Source: JADGRA01 sp052143535 (GTDB lineage Bacteria > Myxococcota > Myxococcia > Myxococcales > Myxococcaceae). Taken from it: 64,000 nucleotides of DNA. Numbering within the stretch: the first letter of the stretch is position 1; every line of letters starts with the position of its first letter. Both the position numbers and the translations under genes were made by a program. The stretch is from assembly GCA_052143535.1 (NCBI GenBank), contig JBKQSS010000042.1:1-64000 (forward strand). The letters run 5' to 3'. Of the stretch, positions 49,871 to 59,178 are shown piece after piece. The notes beneath the pieces were generated by a model. It was not told the origin of the DNA and did no database searches. It worked only from the letters and a program-made list of their open reading frames with translations.

Positions 49871-52207
49871 CTACTTGGTTTTCTTGCCTTGGGACTGTTT
49901 CGGGGCCTGGGACCTGGGGGCCTGCTGCTTCGGCTGTTGGGCCTTGGGGGCCTGGCGCGAGGCATTCTGGTAATTCTGGTTGCGCTCGTTTCCGCGTTGG
50001 CGCGCCTGGTAGTCCGAGGAAATGTTGGATGGTGCGGGGCGCGCGGACGGGTTGGACGGCCGTTGCGTAGGCGTGCCCCCGGAGGCCGGGCGAGTGGCAT
50101 TCTGCGGCGTCGCAGGACGCGTGCCGGGCGTGCCCCCGGCCGACGGAGTCCCGGGACTCGGCCGGGCGCCATTTTGTCCGGGCGCGCCCGTCGAAGAGGC
50201 CGGCTTCCAGCCGGACTTGTCCTTTTGCTGCCAGTTGCCGTCCTGCGTCTGGCGCATGACGTTGCCATTCTTGTCCGCGTAGACGTTGTTTGGCCCGCTG
50301 GGCCGAGTCGCTGGCCGGTTGGCGGTGGAAGGCGCCGCCGGCCGTTGCGCGACGACGGCATTGGCATTGGAGGGCCTTTGGTAAAGGCTGGCCTGAGGGG
50401 GGCGCCCACCGGGGTAGCCGCCGTAGGGGGGCCGGCCGCCGGGGTAGCCGCCGTAGGGCGGCCGGTAACCGGGCGGAGGCGGCCTGCCGTAGCCGTAACC
50501 CGGCCCATAGTACGGCGGCCGGTACCCACCCGGGCCGTACCATCCGCCACCGTAGGGGGGCCGCCAGGGCGGGCGGTAATAGGCACCGCCCCAGGTGGTG
50601 CCGAAGTAGAGGAAGCCGGAACTGACCCCTACGCCGTAGCTCCAGCCCCCGTAGGGGTTGTAGCTGACGCTGAAGCCCCAGGTGACCGGCCGCGGGTAGT
50701 AGACGACGGGAGAGACGTAGGCCGGGTAGACGTAGCCGGTTCCGTACACCACTGCGCCATTCCAGGTGTAGCAACCGGTGTAGCCAGGCGTGTAGCCGAC
50801 GTACACCACCTGAGGCGTCGCTTGGTAGATGGTGACGTACTTCACGTTGTACACCGGGCTCGACGGCGGGATGGTTTGCACCGCCTGCGGCACCGAGGTG
50901 GCGACCGTCCAGGGGCCCTGCGGCGAGGGAGCCACGTACCAAACGGCATTCACGCAGGCGTAGTAAGCGCCGTCAATTTGCAGCACCGAGTTCGGCGTAT
51001 TCACGGCGTAGGACATGCTGGTGCTGGGAATGGGCTGGAAATTCGGCTGCCCGTCGTACTGGATGGGGGGGGGCGGCGCATCTCGTTTCACCTCGGCCGT
51101 CTGCGGAATCTGCGCGTCGATGACCGCTTCCTTGGCTTGGGGCGTGGCCGAGACAAAGGCCAGGACGTCGCCTTTGGGAGACGTCGGAGGAATTCTGGTG
51201 AAGTCCGGGGGCAGCTGGTCTGAGCGGACGAAACTCCAAGGGCCCTCAAAGCCCGGCCCCGAGTACCAGCGGCCGGCGAGGACGACGAAAAGCTTCTGGG
51301 TCGCGAGTTCCCGGAAAATATTGTCCTCGCTGTTGGTGACGTACAGCAGCTGGGTTCCGCTAATCGGCGCGAAGTTGGGCGCGCCGTCCGAGACGAGTAG
51401 CTCGGTGGGCTCGGTGGCCACCAGCACTGCCGGCGGCGGAGTGTCCTTGGGAGGCGGAGCCGCCTGGTCCTGCTTGTCGCCTTTGAGCACCACTGCGGCC
51501 ACCTCCGGCGGCGGCTGCGGGATGACCTGCCAGGGACCGGCGATGAGGTCGGCGGTCTGGTACCAAATGGCGCCGTTGGTCAAGTAGTAGCGCTGGGCGC
51601 GCGGGTCATAGAAAAGCGGGTAGGGTGTATTCACCACGCTCTCGATGCCCGACTTCTCGATGGGCTTGCGGATGGGCTGACCATCGAGCACCACCAGCAC
51701 CGTGGGCTGGGTGGCGAAGAGGACTTTCGGCGGAGCGGCCTGCAGGTCATCCGACGCCGTACGCTCTTCCTGCACCTGCGCCAGAGCGGCAGTGAGTCCG
51801 TCGAGGGACAAGGAGAGGTCCCACTTTGGCGTCTCGTTTTCGATGTCCGCTGCGAAGGACTTCTCGTCATTGTCCGTCGCATCCGGGAGCCGAAGGCGCG
51901 TCACCTTGACGCCGAGCACCCGCACCACCCGCTGGTCCCGGTCGATGTTGACGTTGGCGGTGAACCAGAAGGCGCCGAAGATGGGGTCCGTTTTCCCCTT
52001 CGGCGTGAGCGAAAAGGCAGCCCGGCCGTTGAGGACGCTGCCCTGAAGGGCCTCCGGTTGCGGCTCATAGACGACGATGGTCCCGGCAACCGAGTCAATT
52101 TGTCGGGGCCAGTCCGTGCTGGCCGGCTCTGTGTCCGCTGCGGCCAGCCCGCTATGGGCCAGAAGGGCAACGACGGCGGCGGCGAGCAGGGAGCGGTACC
52201 AAGTCAT
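49871..52207 (-). CDS. Large secreted Gly/Pro/Tyr-rich repeat protein
   Basis: A 778-residue secreted protein with a signal peptide (WYRSLLAAAVVALLAHSGLA). Residues about 120-480 hold three related modules, each ending in a tryptophan motif: IWYQTADLIAGPW, RWYSGPGFEGPW and VWYVAPSPQGPW. A hydrophobic Tyr/Val region (480-540) is followed by a Gly/Tyr/Pro-rich stretch with 10-residue repeats, then a long Asn/Gln/Pro/Arg tail with a QQKDKSGWKP-like motif. Related sequences are sometimes labelled carbohydrate-binding family V/XII, but no function is known. ATG 52207 is the closest Met before the signal peptide. Confidence 0.82.
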   Translation of the reverse strand: MTWYRSLLAAAVVALLAHSGLAAADTEPASTDWPRQIDSVAGTIVVYEPQPEALQGSVLNGRAAFSLTPKGKTDPIFGAFWFTANVNIDRDQRVVRVLGVKVTRLRLPDATDNDEKSFAADIENETPKWDLSLSLDGLTAALAQVQEERTASDDLQAAPPKVLFATQPTVLVVLDGQPIRKPIEKSGIESVVNTPYPLFYDPRAQRYYLTNGAIWYQTADLIAGPWQVIPQPPPEVAAVVLKGDKQDQAAPPPKDTPPPAVLVATEPTELLVSDGAPNFAPISGTQLLYVTNSEDNIFRELATQKLFVVLAGRWYSGPGFEGPWSFVRSDQLPPDFTRIPPTSPKGDVLAFVSATPQAKEAVIDAQIPQTAEVKRDAPPPPIQYDGQPNFQPIPSTSMSYAVNTPNSVLQIDGAYYACVNAVWYVAPSPQGPWTVATSVPQAVQTIPPSSPVYNVKYVTIYQATPQVVYVGYTPGYTGCYTWNGAVVYGTGYVYPAYVSPVVYYPRPVTWGFSVSYNPYGGWSYGVGVSSGFLYFGTTWGGAYYRPPWRPPYGGGWYGPGGYRPPYYGPGYGYGRPPPPGYRPPYGGYPGGRPPYGGYPGGRPPQASLYQRPSNANAVVAQRPAAPSTANRPATRPSGPNNVYADKNGNVMRQTQDGNWQQKDKSGWKPASSTGAPGQNGARPSPGTPSAGGTPGTRPATPQNATRPASGGTPTQRPSNPSARPAPSNISSDYQARQRGNERNQNYQNASRQAPKAQQPKQQAPRSQAPKQSQGKKTK
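50405..50464 (-). repeat. Two 30-bp tandem repeats inside the secreted repeat protein gene
   Basis: GGGGTAGCCGCCGTAGGG recurs at 50,411 and 50,441, giving a 30-base period. It encodes the repeated PYGGYPGGRP unit. The two copies differ at only a few bases, which suggests recent duplication. Confidence 0.8.
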
Positions 52208-52321
52208 GGGAGACCTCAGTCCAGGTTTCATTGGCAACTCAGACGTACGCGGCGCCCCTTTAATCACATCCCCCCCGCCAGAGGCGATTGGAGAGCCTGC
52301 CTGTGCGAGTCTCCGGGGCCT

Positions 52322-53563
52322 ATGGCCCTCCGCAAGGCAGTCGTCACCGGGCTGGGACTGGTCACGCCGGTGGGGACCGGCGTGGAGGCGACTTGGAAGG
52401 CGCTTCTGGCCGGCAGCTCCGGGGTGGGGCCGATTACGCGCTTCACACCTGGACGCCTCCAGACCCGCATCGCCGCCGAGGTGAAGGACTTCGACCCGCT
52501 CCAGTGGATGGACCGTCGGGAGGCGCGCCGCACCGACCGCTTCGTCCAGTATGCGCTGGCCGCGACGGAGATGGCCTTAAGGCAGAGCGGCCTTCGCATC
52601 GGCACCGACTACGCCTCCGAGCGGGTGGGCGTCATCCTTGGCTCAGGCATCGGAGGGCTGGCCTCGGCGGAGGACCATCACGAGAAGGCGCTACGGACCG
52701 GCTTCGACCGCCTCTCGCCCTTTTTCGTTTTGCAGATTCTCACCAACACCGCCGCCGGTCTGGTGAGCATCCGCACCGGCGCCGCCGGCCCGAACTGGGC
52801 ACCGGTGGCAGCGTGCTCGACGGGAGCGCACGCCATTGGCGAGGCCTTGTGGAGCATTCGCGCTGGGCGCACGGACGCAGTCATTGTGGGCTCGGCCGAG
52901 GCGGCGGTGACACCGCTCGCCATCGGCGGTTTTGAGGCCATGCGAGCGCTCTCGACGCGCAACGACGACCCGCAGGGCGCCAGCCGCCCCTTCGACCGAG
53001 GCCGGGATGGCTTTGTCCTCGGCGAGGGCGCCGGCGTCCTCATCCTCGAGGAAAAGGACTGCGCCCAGCGGCGGGGCGCTCCCATCCTCGCAGAGGTGGC
53101 CGGGTATGCCGCCAACGCAGACGCTCACCACCTCACCCAGCCCAGCGCCGACGGTGCGCGGGCAGCCTCCTGCATGGTGCTGGCGATGCGCGACGCGGGA
53201 CTGGCGCCGCAGCAGGTGGGCTACCTCAACGCACATGGGACGTCGACGCTGCTCAACGACGTCCACGAGACGCGGGCCATCAAGCAGGCCTTTGGCCAGC
53301 ACGCCTCGAGGCTCGCGGTGAGCTCAACCAAGTCAATGACGGGCCACCTGCTCGGAGCCGCGGGCAGCGTGGAGGCCGCGGTCAGCGTGCTGGCGCTGGT
53401 GCGAGGAATGGTGCCGCCCACCATCAACCAGCGCGAGCCGGACCCGGAGTGTGACCTCGACTACGTCCCCAACCACGCCCGCGAGACGCCCCTGGGTGCG
53501 GTGATGAGCAACTCGCTCGGCTTCGGCGGGACGAATGCCGTGCTCGTCTTTACTCGCCCCTAA
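52322..53563 (+). CDS. fabF: Beta-ketoacyl-ACP synthase II (FabF-like)
   Basis: A 413-residue thiolase-fold condensing enzyme. The triad is Cys165 (VAACSTGAHA), His305 (NAHGTST) and His342 (SMTGHLLGAAG). The N-terminal KAVVTGLGLVTPVG and the late SNSLGFGGTNA are typical of KAS II. It extends acyl-ACP with malonyl-ACP. It stands alone, without acpP, fabG or fabD, so it may be a paralogue for a special lipid, or a second copy. The frame is open from 52058, but ATG 52322 gives the normal length. Confidence 0.93.
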   Translation: MALRKAVVTGLGLVTPVGTGVEATWKALLAGSSGVGPITRFTPGRLQTRIAAEVKDFDPLQWMDRREARRTDRFVQYALAATEMALRQSGLRIGTDYASERVGVILGSGIGGLASAEDHHEKALRTGFDRLSPFFVLQILTNTAAGLVSIRTGAAGPNWAPVAACSTGAHAIGEALWSIRAGRTDAVIVGSAEAAVTPLAIGGFEAMRALSTRNDDPQGASRPFDRGRDGFVLGEGAGVLILEEKDCAQRRGAPILAEVAGYAANADAHHLTQPSADGARAASCMVLAMRDAGLAPQQVGYLNAHGTSTLLNDVHETRAIKQAFGQHASRLAVSSTKSMTGHLLGAAGSVEAAVSVLALVRGMVPPTINQREPDPECDLDYVPNHARETPLGAVMSNSLGFGGTNAVLVFTRP

Positions 53564-53716
53564 GCCAAGGGAGGGGTGTCCACTGGGCGACGATGGGCTT
53601 TGCAAGGCCAGCACGAAAAGGTGGTCCGCCGGGTGGCCCAGGCGTGTTGTAGCGTTGCTCCACCCCCGGGGCTTCGAGGCCTGGGCAACTCGCCACACAC
53701 CAAGAGGAAGACATTC

Positions 53717-53998
53717 ATGAAGAAGCTGCTGATGCCGCTACTCCTCACGATGGCCCTTGGATTCGCCTTTCTCCCCGCCACCGCGGGTGCCGAGACCACG
53801 GCCGAAGAGAGGGCGGCGCACCCTCGAATTGCCCAGGCGGTTGATGACCTGGACGCGGCCATTCAGTACATGCAGGCCGCTCCGCATGACTTCGGCGGTC
53901 ACAAGGCGGGCGCCATTAATGCCTCTAAGCAGGCTCTGCAGCAGCTCCACCTGGCGCTCAAGTACCGCGCGCAACAGGACACGAAGCACGGCCACTAA
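53717..53998 (+). CDS. Small secreted helical protein
   Basis: A 93-residue protein with a clear signal peptide (KKLLMPLLLTMALGFAFLPA, cleavage near residue 25). The mature part is about 68 residues, helical and His-rich (HPRIAQAVDDLDAAIQYMQA, ending HGH). No family is recognised. ATG 53717 follows a GAGGAAG ribosome site. Whether the His residues bind metal is speculation. Confidence 0.72.
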   Translation: MKKLLMPLLLTMALGFAFLPATAGAETTAEERAAHPRIAQAVDDLDAAIQYMQAAPHDFGGHKAGAINASKQALQQLHLALKYRAQQDTKHGH

Positions 53999-54061
53999 CA
54001 GCCCGCCTCGGGTTGGTGCTGACGTCCGCCGCCGGGGGGCAAGCAGCTCCGGTGGCACCTC

Positions 54062-55642
54062 TTACAGAGGCGGCACCTCGCGCCGACGCCAAGGGCGCTC
54101 GACCATCTTGTTGATGGTGCGCCTGAGCGCCAGCGCCAGCTGCCAGCGCGTGTCGCGAGGGTCGATGATGTCGTCCACCATCGCCATGGCGGCGGCCCGG
54201 TCGACGCGCACGTGCGGGCGCAAGCCCGCCGCCAGCTCTTCCTTGAGGGCTTTGGCGGCCTCTGGGCTCCCGGCCGCGTCCAGCAGCTTTCGGGCGGCGA
54301 TGGCCACCAGGCCGTCGGCGCCCATGACGCCAATCTCAGCCCCGGGCCAGGCCACGAGGAGGTCCGGTTCGAAGGCACGCCCGTTCATCACGTAGTAGCC
54401 CGCTCCGAAACCCTTCCGCACCACGACCGTGAATTTGGGGACGGTGGCTGAGGCCACCGTCTGGAGCATTCTCGCCCCGTGCCGGATGAGGCCCTGCTGC
54501 TCGGTCTTGGTTCCCACCAGGAAGCCCGGGACGTCCTGAAGGAAAAGCAGCGGCAGCTGAAACGCGTCACACAGGGCGATGAAGCGCGCGGCCTTGTCAC
54601 TGGCGCCGACGTCGAGCACCCCGCCGAGAAACATCGAGTTGTTGGCGACGATGCCGAGCGGGAAGCCGTCGATGCGGGCGAATCCGGTGATGATGTTGCG
54701 CGCGAAGCGCGGTTTGATGCTGAAGAAGTGCCGCTCGTCCACGAGCGCGTGAATGACTTTGTGCATGTCAAACGCCTGGCGTGGATTGTCCGGCACCACG
54801 CTGAGGAGCGCCTCGTCGCGTCGTTGGGCCGCGTCGCTCGGCACCTGCCGGGGTGGCTTCTCCTGACAGTGCGAGGGGAAAAACGACAGGTAGTCGCGGA
54901 CCGCTCGGATGCAAGCGGCGTCGTCGGGAAACTCGCCGTCGGCGACGCCGGAGACCTCACTGTGCATCCGGCTGCCACCGAGCTCCTGCTCGGTGACTTT
55001 CTCACCGACCGTCGCCTCGACCAGAGCCGGGCCACCGACGGCAATCGAGCCGATGTCCTTCACCATCGGGACGTAGTCGGCGAGACCAGGAATATAGGCC
55101 GTGCCGGCGGCGCCCGGCCCGAGCATGGCGGCCACCTGTGGCACCACGCCGGAGAGCACCGACTGCTCCCGAAACAGGTAGCCGGTGTCGGCGAAGCCCG
55201 CCAAGCGCCGGGGGTCGACTTCGCCTGCCTCCAGGCGCGCCCCGCCCGAATCCACCAGCCACACCAGCGGTAGCCTCTCTTTCAGGACGAGGTCCCTCAG
55301 CCGCGTCACCTTGCGCTCACCCACCTCGCCGATGGAGCCCCCGAGGACGGTGAAGTCGTAGATGGCCGCCGCCACCGGGCGTCCGGCCACCTGGCCAATG
55401 GCGGTGAGCACGCCGTCGGCGGCGGTGGGGCGGGAGGGGTCCTCGTCCTCGGGCAGGCGGCCCTCGGCTGCGGCCAGGGCGCCGAACTCTTGCACCGTGC
55501 CGGCGTCGAAGAGGAGGCCGAGCCGCGCGCGGGCGTCAAGCTTGTTGCGCCCGTGCTGGCGCGCTACGCGCTCCGCTCCTCCCATCTCCGCCTTCATGGC
55601 CCGGAGTCTTTCCAGGGCCTCCACCCGCTCCTTCATCCCCAT
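54062..55642 (-). CDS. Acyl-CoA carboxylase carboxyltransferase (beta) subunit
   Basis: A 526-residue biotin-dependent carboxyltransferase with two crotonase-type halves. LVWLVDSGGARLEAGEVD and the GPGAAGTAYIPGLAD loop carry the N-half oxyanion hole; the C-half has LLFLQDVPGFLVGTKTE. It transfers CO2 from biotin to an acyl-CoA such as propionyl-, methylcrotonyl- or acetyl-CoA; the substrate cannot be told from the sequence. No biotin carboxylase subunit is adjacent. ATG 55642 follows a GGGAGGA box. Confidence 0.92.
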   Translation of the reverse strand: MGMKERVEALERLRAMKAEMGGAERVARQHGRNKLDARARLGLLFDAGTVQEFGALAAAEGRLPEDEDPSRPTAADGVLTAIGQVAGRPVAAAIYDFTVLGGSIGEVGERKVTRLRDLVLKERLPLVWLVDSGGARLEAGEVDPRRLAGFADTGYLFREQSVLSGVVPQVAAMLGPGAAGTAYIPGLADYVPMVKDIGSIAVGGPALVEATVGEKVTEQELGGSRMHSEVSGVADGEFPDDAACIRAVRDYLSFFPSHCQEKPPRQVPSDAAQRRDEALLSVVPDNPRQAFDMHKVIHALVDERHFFSIKPRFARNIITGFARIDGFPLGIVANNSMFLGGVLDVGASDKAARFIALCDAFQLPLLFLQDVPGFLVGTKTEQQGLIRHGARMLQTVASATVPKFTVVVRKGFGAGYYVMNGRAFEPDLLVAWPGAEIGVMGADGLVAIAARKLLDAAGSPEAAKALKEELAAGLRPHVRVDRAAAMAMVDDIIDPRDTRWQLALALRRTINKMVERPWRRREVPPL

Positions 55643-55731
55643 CAGAAAGCCCGTCCTCCCCAAAAAGACTGCCGCGTGTCCGACATCCGGCCCCCCCGCC
55701 GCGACTCGAGCGAGGTTAGCATCGCCTGGCC

Positions 55732-56700
55732 ATGGCTCGGCGGCCGCTCCGCATCGTCAGCTACAACGTCCGTTACTTCGGGCACGCGCTCAGTGGCTTG
55801 GCCACCACCAGGCGCTCCATGGACGGCATCGCCCGGAAGCTTGCGCACCTGGAGCCGCTGGCCGACGTGGTGTGTCTGCAGGAGGTGGAGACGCGCAGCC
55901 TCCGCTCGACAGTGGCCTTCCGGAAGGCGGCCTCGACGCAGCTGGAGGCCTTCATGGAGGTGCTGGCGATGGACTTCGGGCGACCGAAGCGCGCCTTCCC
56001 GTACGAGGCCTTCTACTTCCCGGCGCACAGCTACCGGGTGCGCCAGACGGCCATCTACACCACCGGGCTTGCGGTGCTGGTCAACCGGGAACGCCTCACC
56101 GTGAAGGCGCACAATGGGCGAGCTCCGCACCCCATTACCCACCACCACGTGGCCCGGCTACGCGAGGCCAAGCAAAGTCGCATTTGCGCCCACGTCCGGC
56201 TGGCCACTGCTTCTGGGGCGGCGCTCCACATCTTCAACACCCACCTCAGCTTGCCCACCCCCTTTGCCCGCTCCTTTTGGGCGGCTCGGGAAAAGATGGG
56301 GTTTGGGTCAAACCAGGTGCAGGAAGCGCGCAAACTCGTGGCGCACGTCCGTGCCGTGGCCGGCAGCGAACCCTTCGTCGTCTGCGGCGACTTCAACTCC
56401 TCTCCTGCCTCGCCGGTGTACCACTACCTCACCGGGGAAGCCGGCTGGGGAGGAGCTCAGGAGCAGCTCAAGCAGATTGATGTCACCGCCAGGCGAGGCT
56501 TTCCAACCGCCGGCTTCTTCCGCCTGCGGATGCACCTGGACCACCTCTTCGCCGGCAACGGGGTGTGCTGGGTGGACTTGGACGGAACGGCACCCTTCGG
56601 CTCGAGCCCCTTCCAGGGGCTCTCGGACCACATTCCCCTCATCGCCCGTTTCCAGGTGGCGGCTCACGGAGCAGACCACAGAAGCGGGGACGTCGCGTAA
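55732..56700 (+). CDS. Endonuclease/exonuclease/phosphatase family protein
   Basis: A 322-residue metal-dependent phosphoesterase. LRIVSYNVRYFG (Asn), VCLQEVETRS (metal Glu), FNTHLSLP, VVCGDFNSSPAS (Asp, Asn) and LSDHIPLIARF (Asp, His) form the full DNase I-like active site. Substrates in this family range from DNA to phosphoinositides and sphingomyelin; this one has no signal peptide, so it is probably cytoplasmic. It ends 17 bases before the PilT-like gene. Confidence 0.88.
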   Translation: MARRPLRIVSYNVRYFGHALSGLATTRRSMDGIARKLAHLEPLADVVCLQEVETRSLRSTVAFRKAASTQLEAFMEVLAMDFGRPKRAFPYEAFYFPAHSYRVRQTAIYTTGLAVLVNRERLTVKAHNGRAPHPITHHHVARLREAKQSRICAHVRLATASGAALHIFNTHLSLPTPFARSFWAAREKMGFGSNQVQEARKLVAHVRAVAGSEPFVVCGDFNSSPASPVYHYLTGEAGWGGAQEQLKQIDVTARRGFPTAGFFRLRMHLDHLFAGNGVCWVDLDGTAPFGSSPFQGLSDHIPLIARFQVAAHGADHRSGDVA

Positions 56701-56717
56701 GCTAGCCTCCAGCGCCC

Positions 56718-58274
56718 TTGGCCCGCCTCGACCCCATCTTCGAGCGGCTCCACCGCGAACGCGGCAGCGAGCTCGTCTTCGCCTCCGGCCAGCCGGTGGT
56801 GATGCGCACGCCCGCCGGCGACGTCGCCGTTTTGCGCCAGCAGCTCACCTCGCAGCAGATTGCCGGCGTCTTTGCCGAGCTCGTACCTGCCGACATTCGC
56901 AACGGCTTTCCGGCCGCCGGCGTCACAAGGTTTGGGTACGAGGCGCCGGGCGGGCGTGTCGCGGTGCTGTTCGAGCGCAAGGAAGCCGTGGTGCGGGCGC
57001 TGGTGCGTCCTCAGGCGAGCGAGGGTGAGCCAGCAGGCGCATCGGCCGCTCCAGAGGGAGCGGCGGCCCGGAGTGCACCAGCGCCGAAAGCGGCGTCGCC
57101 CCAGCCACCCCAGCCCAGCGAGCCGGCCGTCACTGCGCCGGCCTCGGCCGAGCCTCGCCCGCTACCGCCGGCTCCGGTGGACCCACGAGCTGCCATCGAC
57201 CAGCTGCTGGCGCTGGCGGTGGAGCGGGGGGCCTCGGACCTTCACCTCACCAGCGACGGTCCGCCGGCGCTGCGCATCGACGGGGACATGGTGTCGCTCG
57301 AGGAGTACGGACCGGTCGCTCGGGCGCGGCTCCGGGAGATGATTTTCTCCATCGCCCCGGAGAGGAACCGGGCCCAGTGGGAAGCCGAGCACGACACGGA
57401 CTTCGCGCTCGAGCTGCCCGGCGTCCGCTTCCGCGTCAACGTCTTCGAGGACCGCCGCGGCATCGGAGCGGCGATGCGCCAAGTGCCGGCGAAGATTCGC
57501 ACTGCCGAGGACCTAGCTCTCCCCAAGGCGGTCATCGAGCTGTGCGAGCACAGCAAGGGGTTGGTCCTGGTGACCGGTCCGACCGGCTCGGGCAAGTCCA
57601 CCACGCTGGCGGCGATGGTGGACTACGTCAATCGGACACGGGCTCAGCACATCATCACCATCGAGGACCCGGTGGAATTCGTTCACCCCAACCGGCGGTG
57701 CCTCGTGCACCAGCGGGAGGTGGGAGTCCACACCGTGTCCTTCAAGCAGGCGCTCCGGGCAGCCTTGCGTGAAGACCCGGACGTCGTGCTGGTGGGCGAA
57801 ATGCGTGACCTCGAAACCATCTCCATCGCGCTCGAGACTGCGGAGACCGGCCACCTGGTGTTCGGGACGCTCCACACCAACACTGCGCCGTCGACGGTGG
57901 ACCGCATCATCGACCAGTTCCCCGCTGACCGGCAGGCTCAGGTCCGGACGATGCTCTCTGAGAGCCTCCGGGGCGTCGTTTCCCAGACGCTTTGCAAACG
58001 GCGCGGCGGGGGGCGGACGGCCGCGCTGGAGGTGCTGGTGGTGACGCCGCCCGTCGCCAATCTCATTCGGGAGGGCAAGACATTTCAAATTCTCTCGACG
58101 ATGCAGACCGGGCGGTCTTTCGGAAACCAGATGCTCAATGACGCCCTTATCGAGCTCGTCAAGAGTCGCCAGGTGGACCCGGACGAGGCTTACGCCAAGG
58201 CGCTCGCCAAGACCGAGTTCCGGCAGCAACTGGACCGTGCTGGCTTCAAGCTCGGTGTTACCGAGGAACGCTAG
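56718..58274 (+). CDS. PilT-like type IV pilus retraction ATPase with duplicated N-domain
   Basis: A 518-residue protein. Residues 156-518 are a complete PilT: ASDLHLTSDGPPALRIDGD, Walker A GPTGSGKS (287-294), Walker B region DPDVVLVGEMRD, HLVFGTLHTNTA, and PPVANLIREGKT, which replaces the AIRNLIRE motif. Residues 15-90 (GSELVFASGQPVVMRTPAGD onwards) look like a second, diverged copy of the PilT N-domain, joined by a Pro/Ala linker at 98-155. Normal PilT is about 345-400 residues. TTG 56718 is the start. It is not in a pil cluster and may be one of several paralogues that tune motility. Confidence 0.9.
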   Translation: MARLDPIFERLHRERGSELVFASGQPVVMRTPAGDVAVLRQQLTSQQIAGVFAELVPADIRNGFPAAGVTRFGYEAPGGRVAVLFERKEAVVRALVRPQASEGEPAGASAAPEGAAARSAPAPKAASPQPPQPSEPAVTAPASAEPRPLPPAPVDPRAAIDQLLALAVERGASDLHLTSDGPPALRIDGDMVSLEEYGPVARARLREMIFSIAPERNRAQWEAEHDTDFALELPGVRFRVNVFEDRRGIGAAMRQVPAKIRTAEDLALPKAVIELCEHSKGLVLVTGPTGSGKSTTLAAMVDYVNRTRAQHIITIEDPVEFVHPNRRCLVHQREVGVHTVSFKQALRAALREDPDVVLVGEMRDLETISIALETAETGHLVFGTLHTNTAPSTVDRIIDQFPADRQAQVRTMLSESLRGVVSQTLCKRRGGGRTAALEVLVVTPPVANLIREGKTFQILSTMQTGRSFGNQMLNDALIELVKSRQVDPDEAYAKALAKTEFRQQLDRAGFKLGVTEER

Positions 58275-58277
58275 GTG

Positions 58278-58296
58278 AAGCGGGTGCCCCCCGCTT
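58278..58296. terminator. Short hairpin between convergent units
   Basis: AAGCGGG (58278-58284) pairs with CCCGCTT (58290-58296) with a 5-base loop, between the stops of the PilT-like gene and the broken lipoprotein gene. There is no T-run, so termination would be weak. Confidence 0.35.
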
Positions 58297-58315
58297 GAAG
58301 CGCTGTCCCTCGACG

Positions 58316-58695
58316 CTACCCTCGGGTCCAGGTCCTTTGCGCTTCGGAACAGAACGCCGCCCCACTGGTGGTGTTGTAGGTCGGTGAGTAGAAAACCCAG
58401 CCGTAGCTGACGCCGCTTTCGGGGAGCTATAGGAACATGTGCCGACGCTGTTGGTCGTCGAGCAGCTCTCGCCCTGACTGAAGGTGGCGCTAGTGGCGGC
58501 GTTGGTACAGGCGGTGGAGAGATCCGAAATCTGCTGCGAGGTGAGAGGCTGGGGACTCGTTCATTGGTAGCAGATGGAAGCGAGCGTCGAGGTACTGGTG
58601 AAGGTGCAGCTGAAGCTGCTGTTGCTGGTGCTGCTGCAGCCGGCGGCGCCGAGCGCGCAGACCAAGGTAGCGAGACAGATGGTTCGCTTGTGCAT
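58316..58695 (-). pseudogene. Broken lipoprotein gene (in-frame stop plus frameshift)
   Basis: From ATG 58695 (after a GAAGGGGG site) the frame gives a lipoprotein signal with lipobox LGAAGC at 15-20 and then a Ser/Thr/Cys-rich mature part. A TGA at 58561-58563 ends it after ICYQ. Reading on in the same frame gives TSPQPLTSQQISDLSTACTN and GESCSTTNSVGTCSYS, clearly the same protein. Near 58,425-58,435, at a CCCC run, the sense reading moves to another frame and continues as ESGVSYGWVFYSPTYNTTSG to AQRTWTRG and a stop at 58316. Two lesions in one small gene argue for real decay rather than one sequencing error. Confidence 0.75.
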
Positions 58696-58970
58696 GTGGT
58701 CGCCCCCTTCTCGAGTTGAGACGCGGGCGATGGTCGCAACTTGGGATGTTGGCCACCAATCGCTGCCTTCTGCGCGCACGCTCGAGGCGCAAAATGACGC
58801 GGGCCCCGGTGGCTCTGGCCACGCTGAAGCATTTGTGGAGCCAGGCGTTGGCTGCTCGGCAGCAGGCCTGCCGTGGAGCCGACGAAGCGTCCGCCAAGGT
58901 GCTCGCGAAACCCCCCGAGCTCCGGAGACTGGAAACGCGCTCGTCTTAGGCTTGCCGCGGACGAGAGATG

Positions 58971-59171
58971 CTAGGCGCCGCCCGGCCCCGGACGCGGGGA
59001 CAGGACGTCGTTGACGGAAGGCATGCGACGAATGTCCGAGCGAGCCACCTTCCAGGCTTGCTGGACAATCCACGAGAGGGACCGGTCCTGCCGCATGGCC
59101 TCGCGCTGGATTTCCTCCAGCATCTCCTCGGGGAAATACAGGCTCTGCTTGCGGTGGTCGGTGCCCGCCAT
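58971..59171 (-). CDS. Ribbon-helix-helix-like protein, myxobacterial paralogue 1
   Basis: A 66-residue protein beginning MAGTDHRKQSLYFPEEMLEE. The short strand (KQSLYFP) followed by two helices (EEMLEEIQREAMRQD, SLSWIVQQAWKVA) is the ribbon-helix-helix pattern of small DNA-binding proteins. I recall a small protein family of this exact start in myxobacteria. ATG 59171 is chosen because the paralogue upstream begins identically. It lies seven bases after the stop of paralogue 2 and should be co-transcribed with it. No toxin gene accompanies it. Confidence 0.78.
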   Translation of the reverse strand: MAGTDHRKQSLYFPEEMLEEIQREAMRQDRSLSWIVQQAWKVARSDIRRMPSVNDVLSPRPGPGGA

Positions 59172-59178
59172 GGGACGC

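Noticed and set aside
58561..58563. TGA as a selenocysteine or readthrough codon in the lipoprotein gene
   Set aside because: A second lesion (frameshift) follows and nothing resembles a selenoprotein; decay is simpler.
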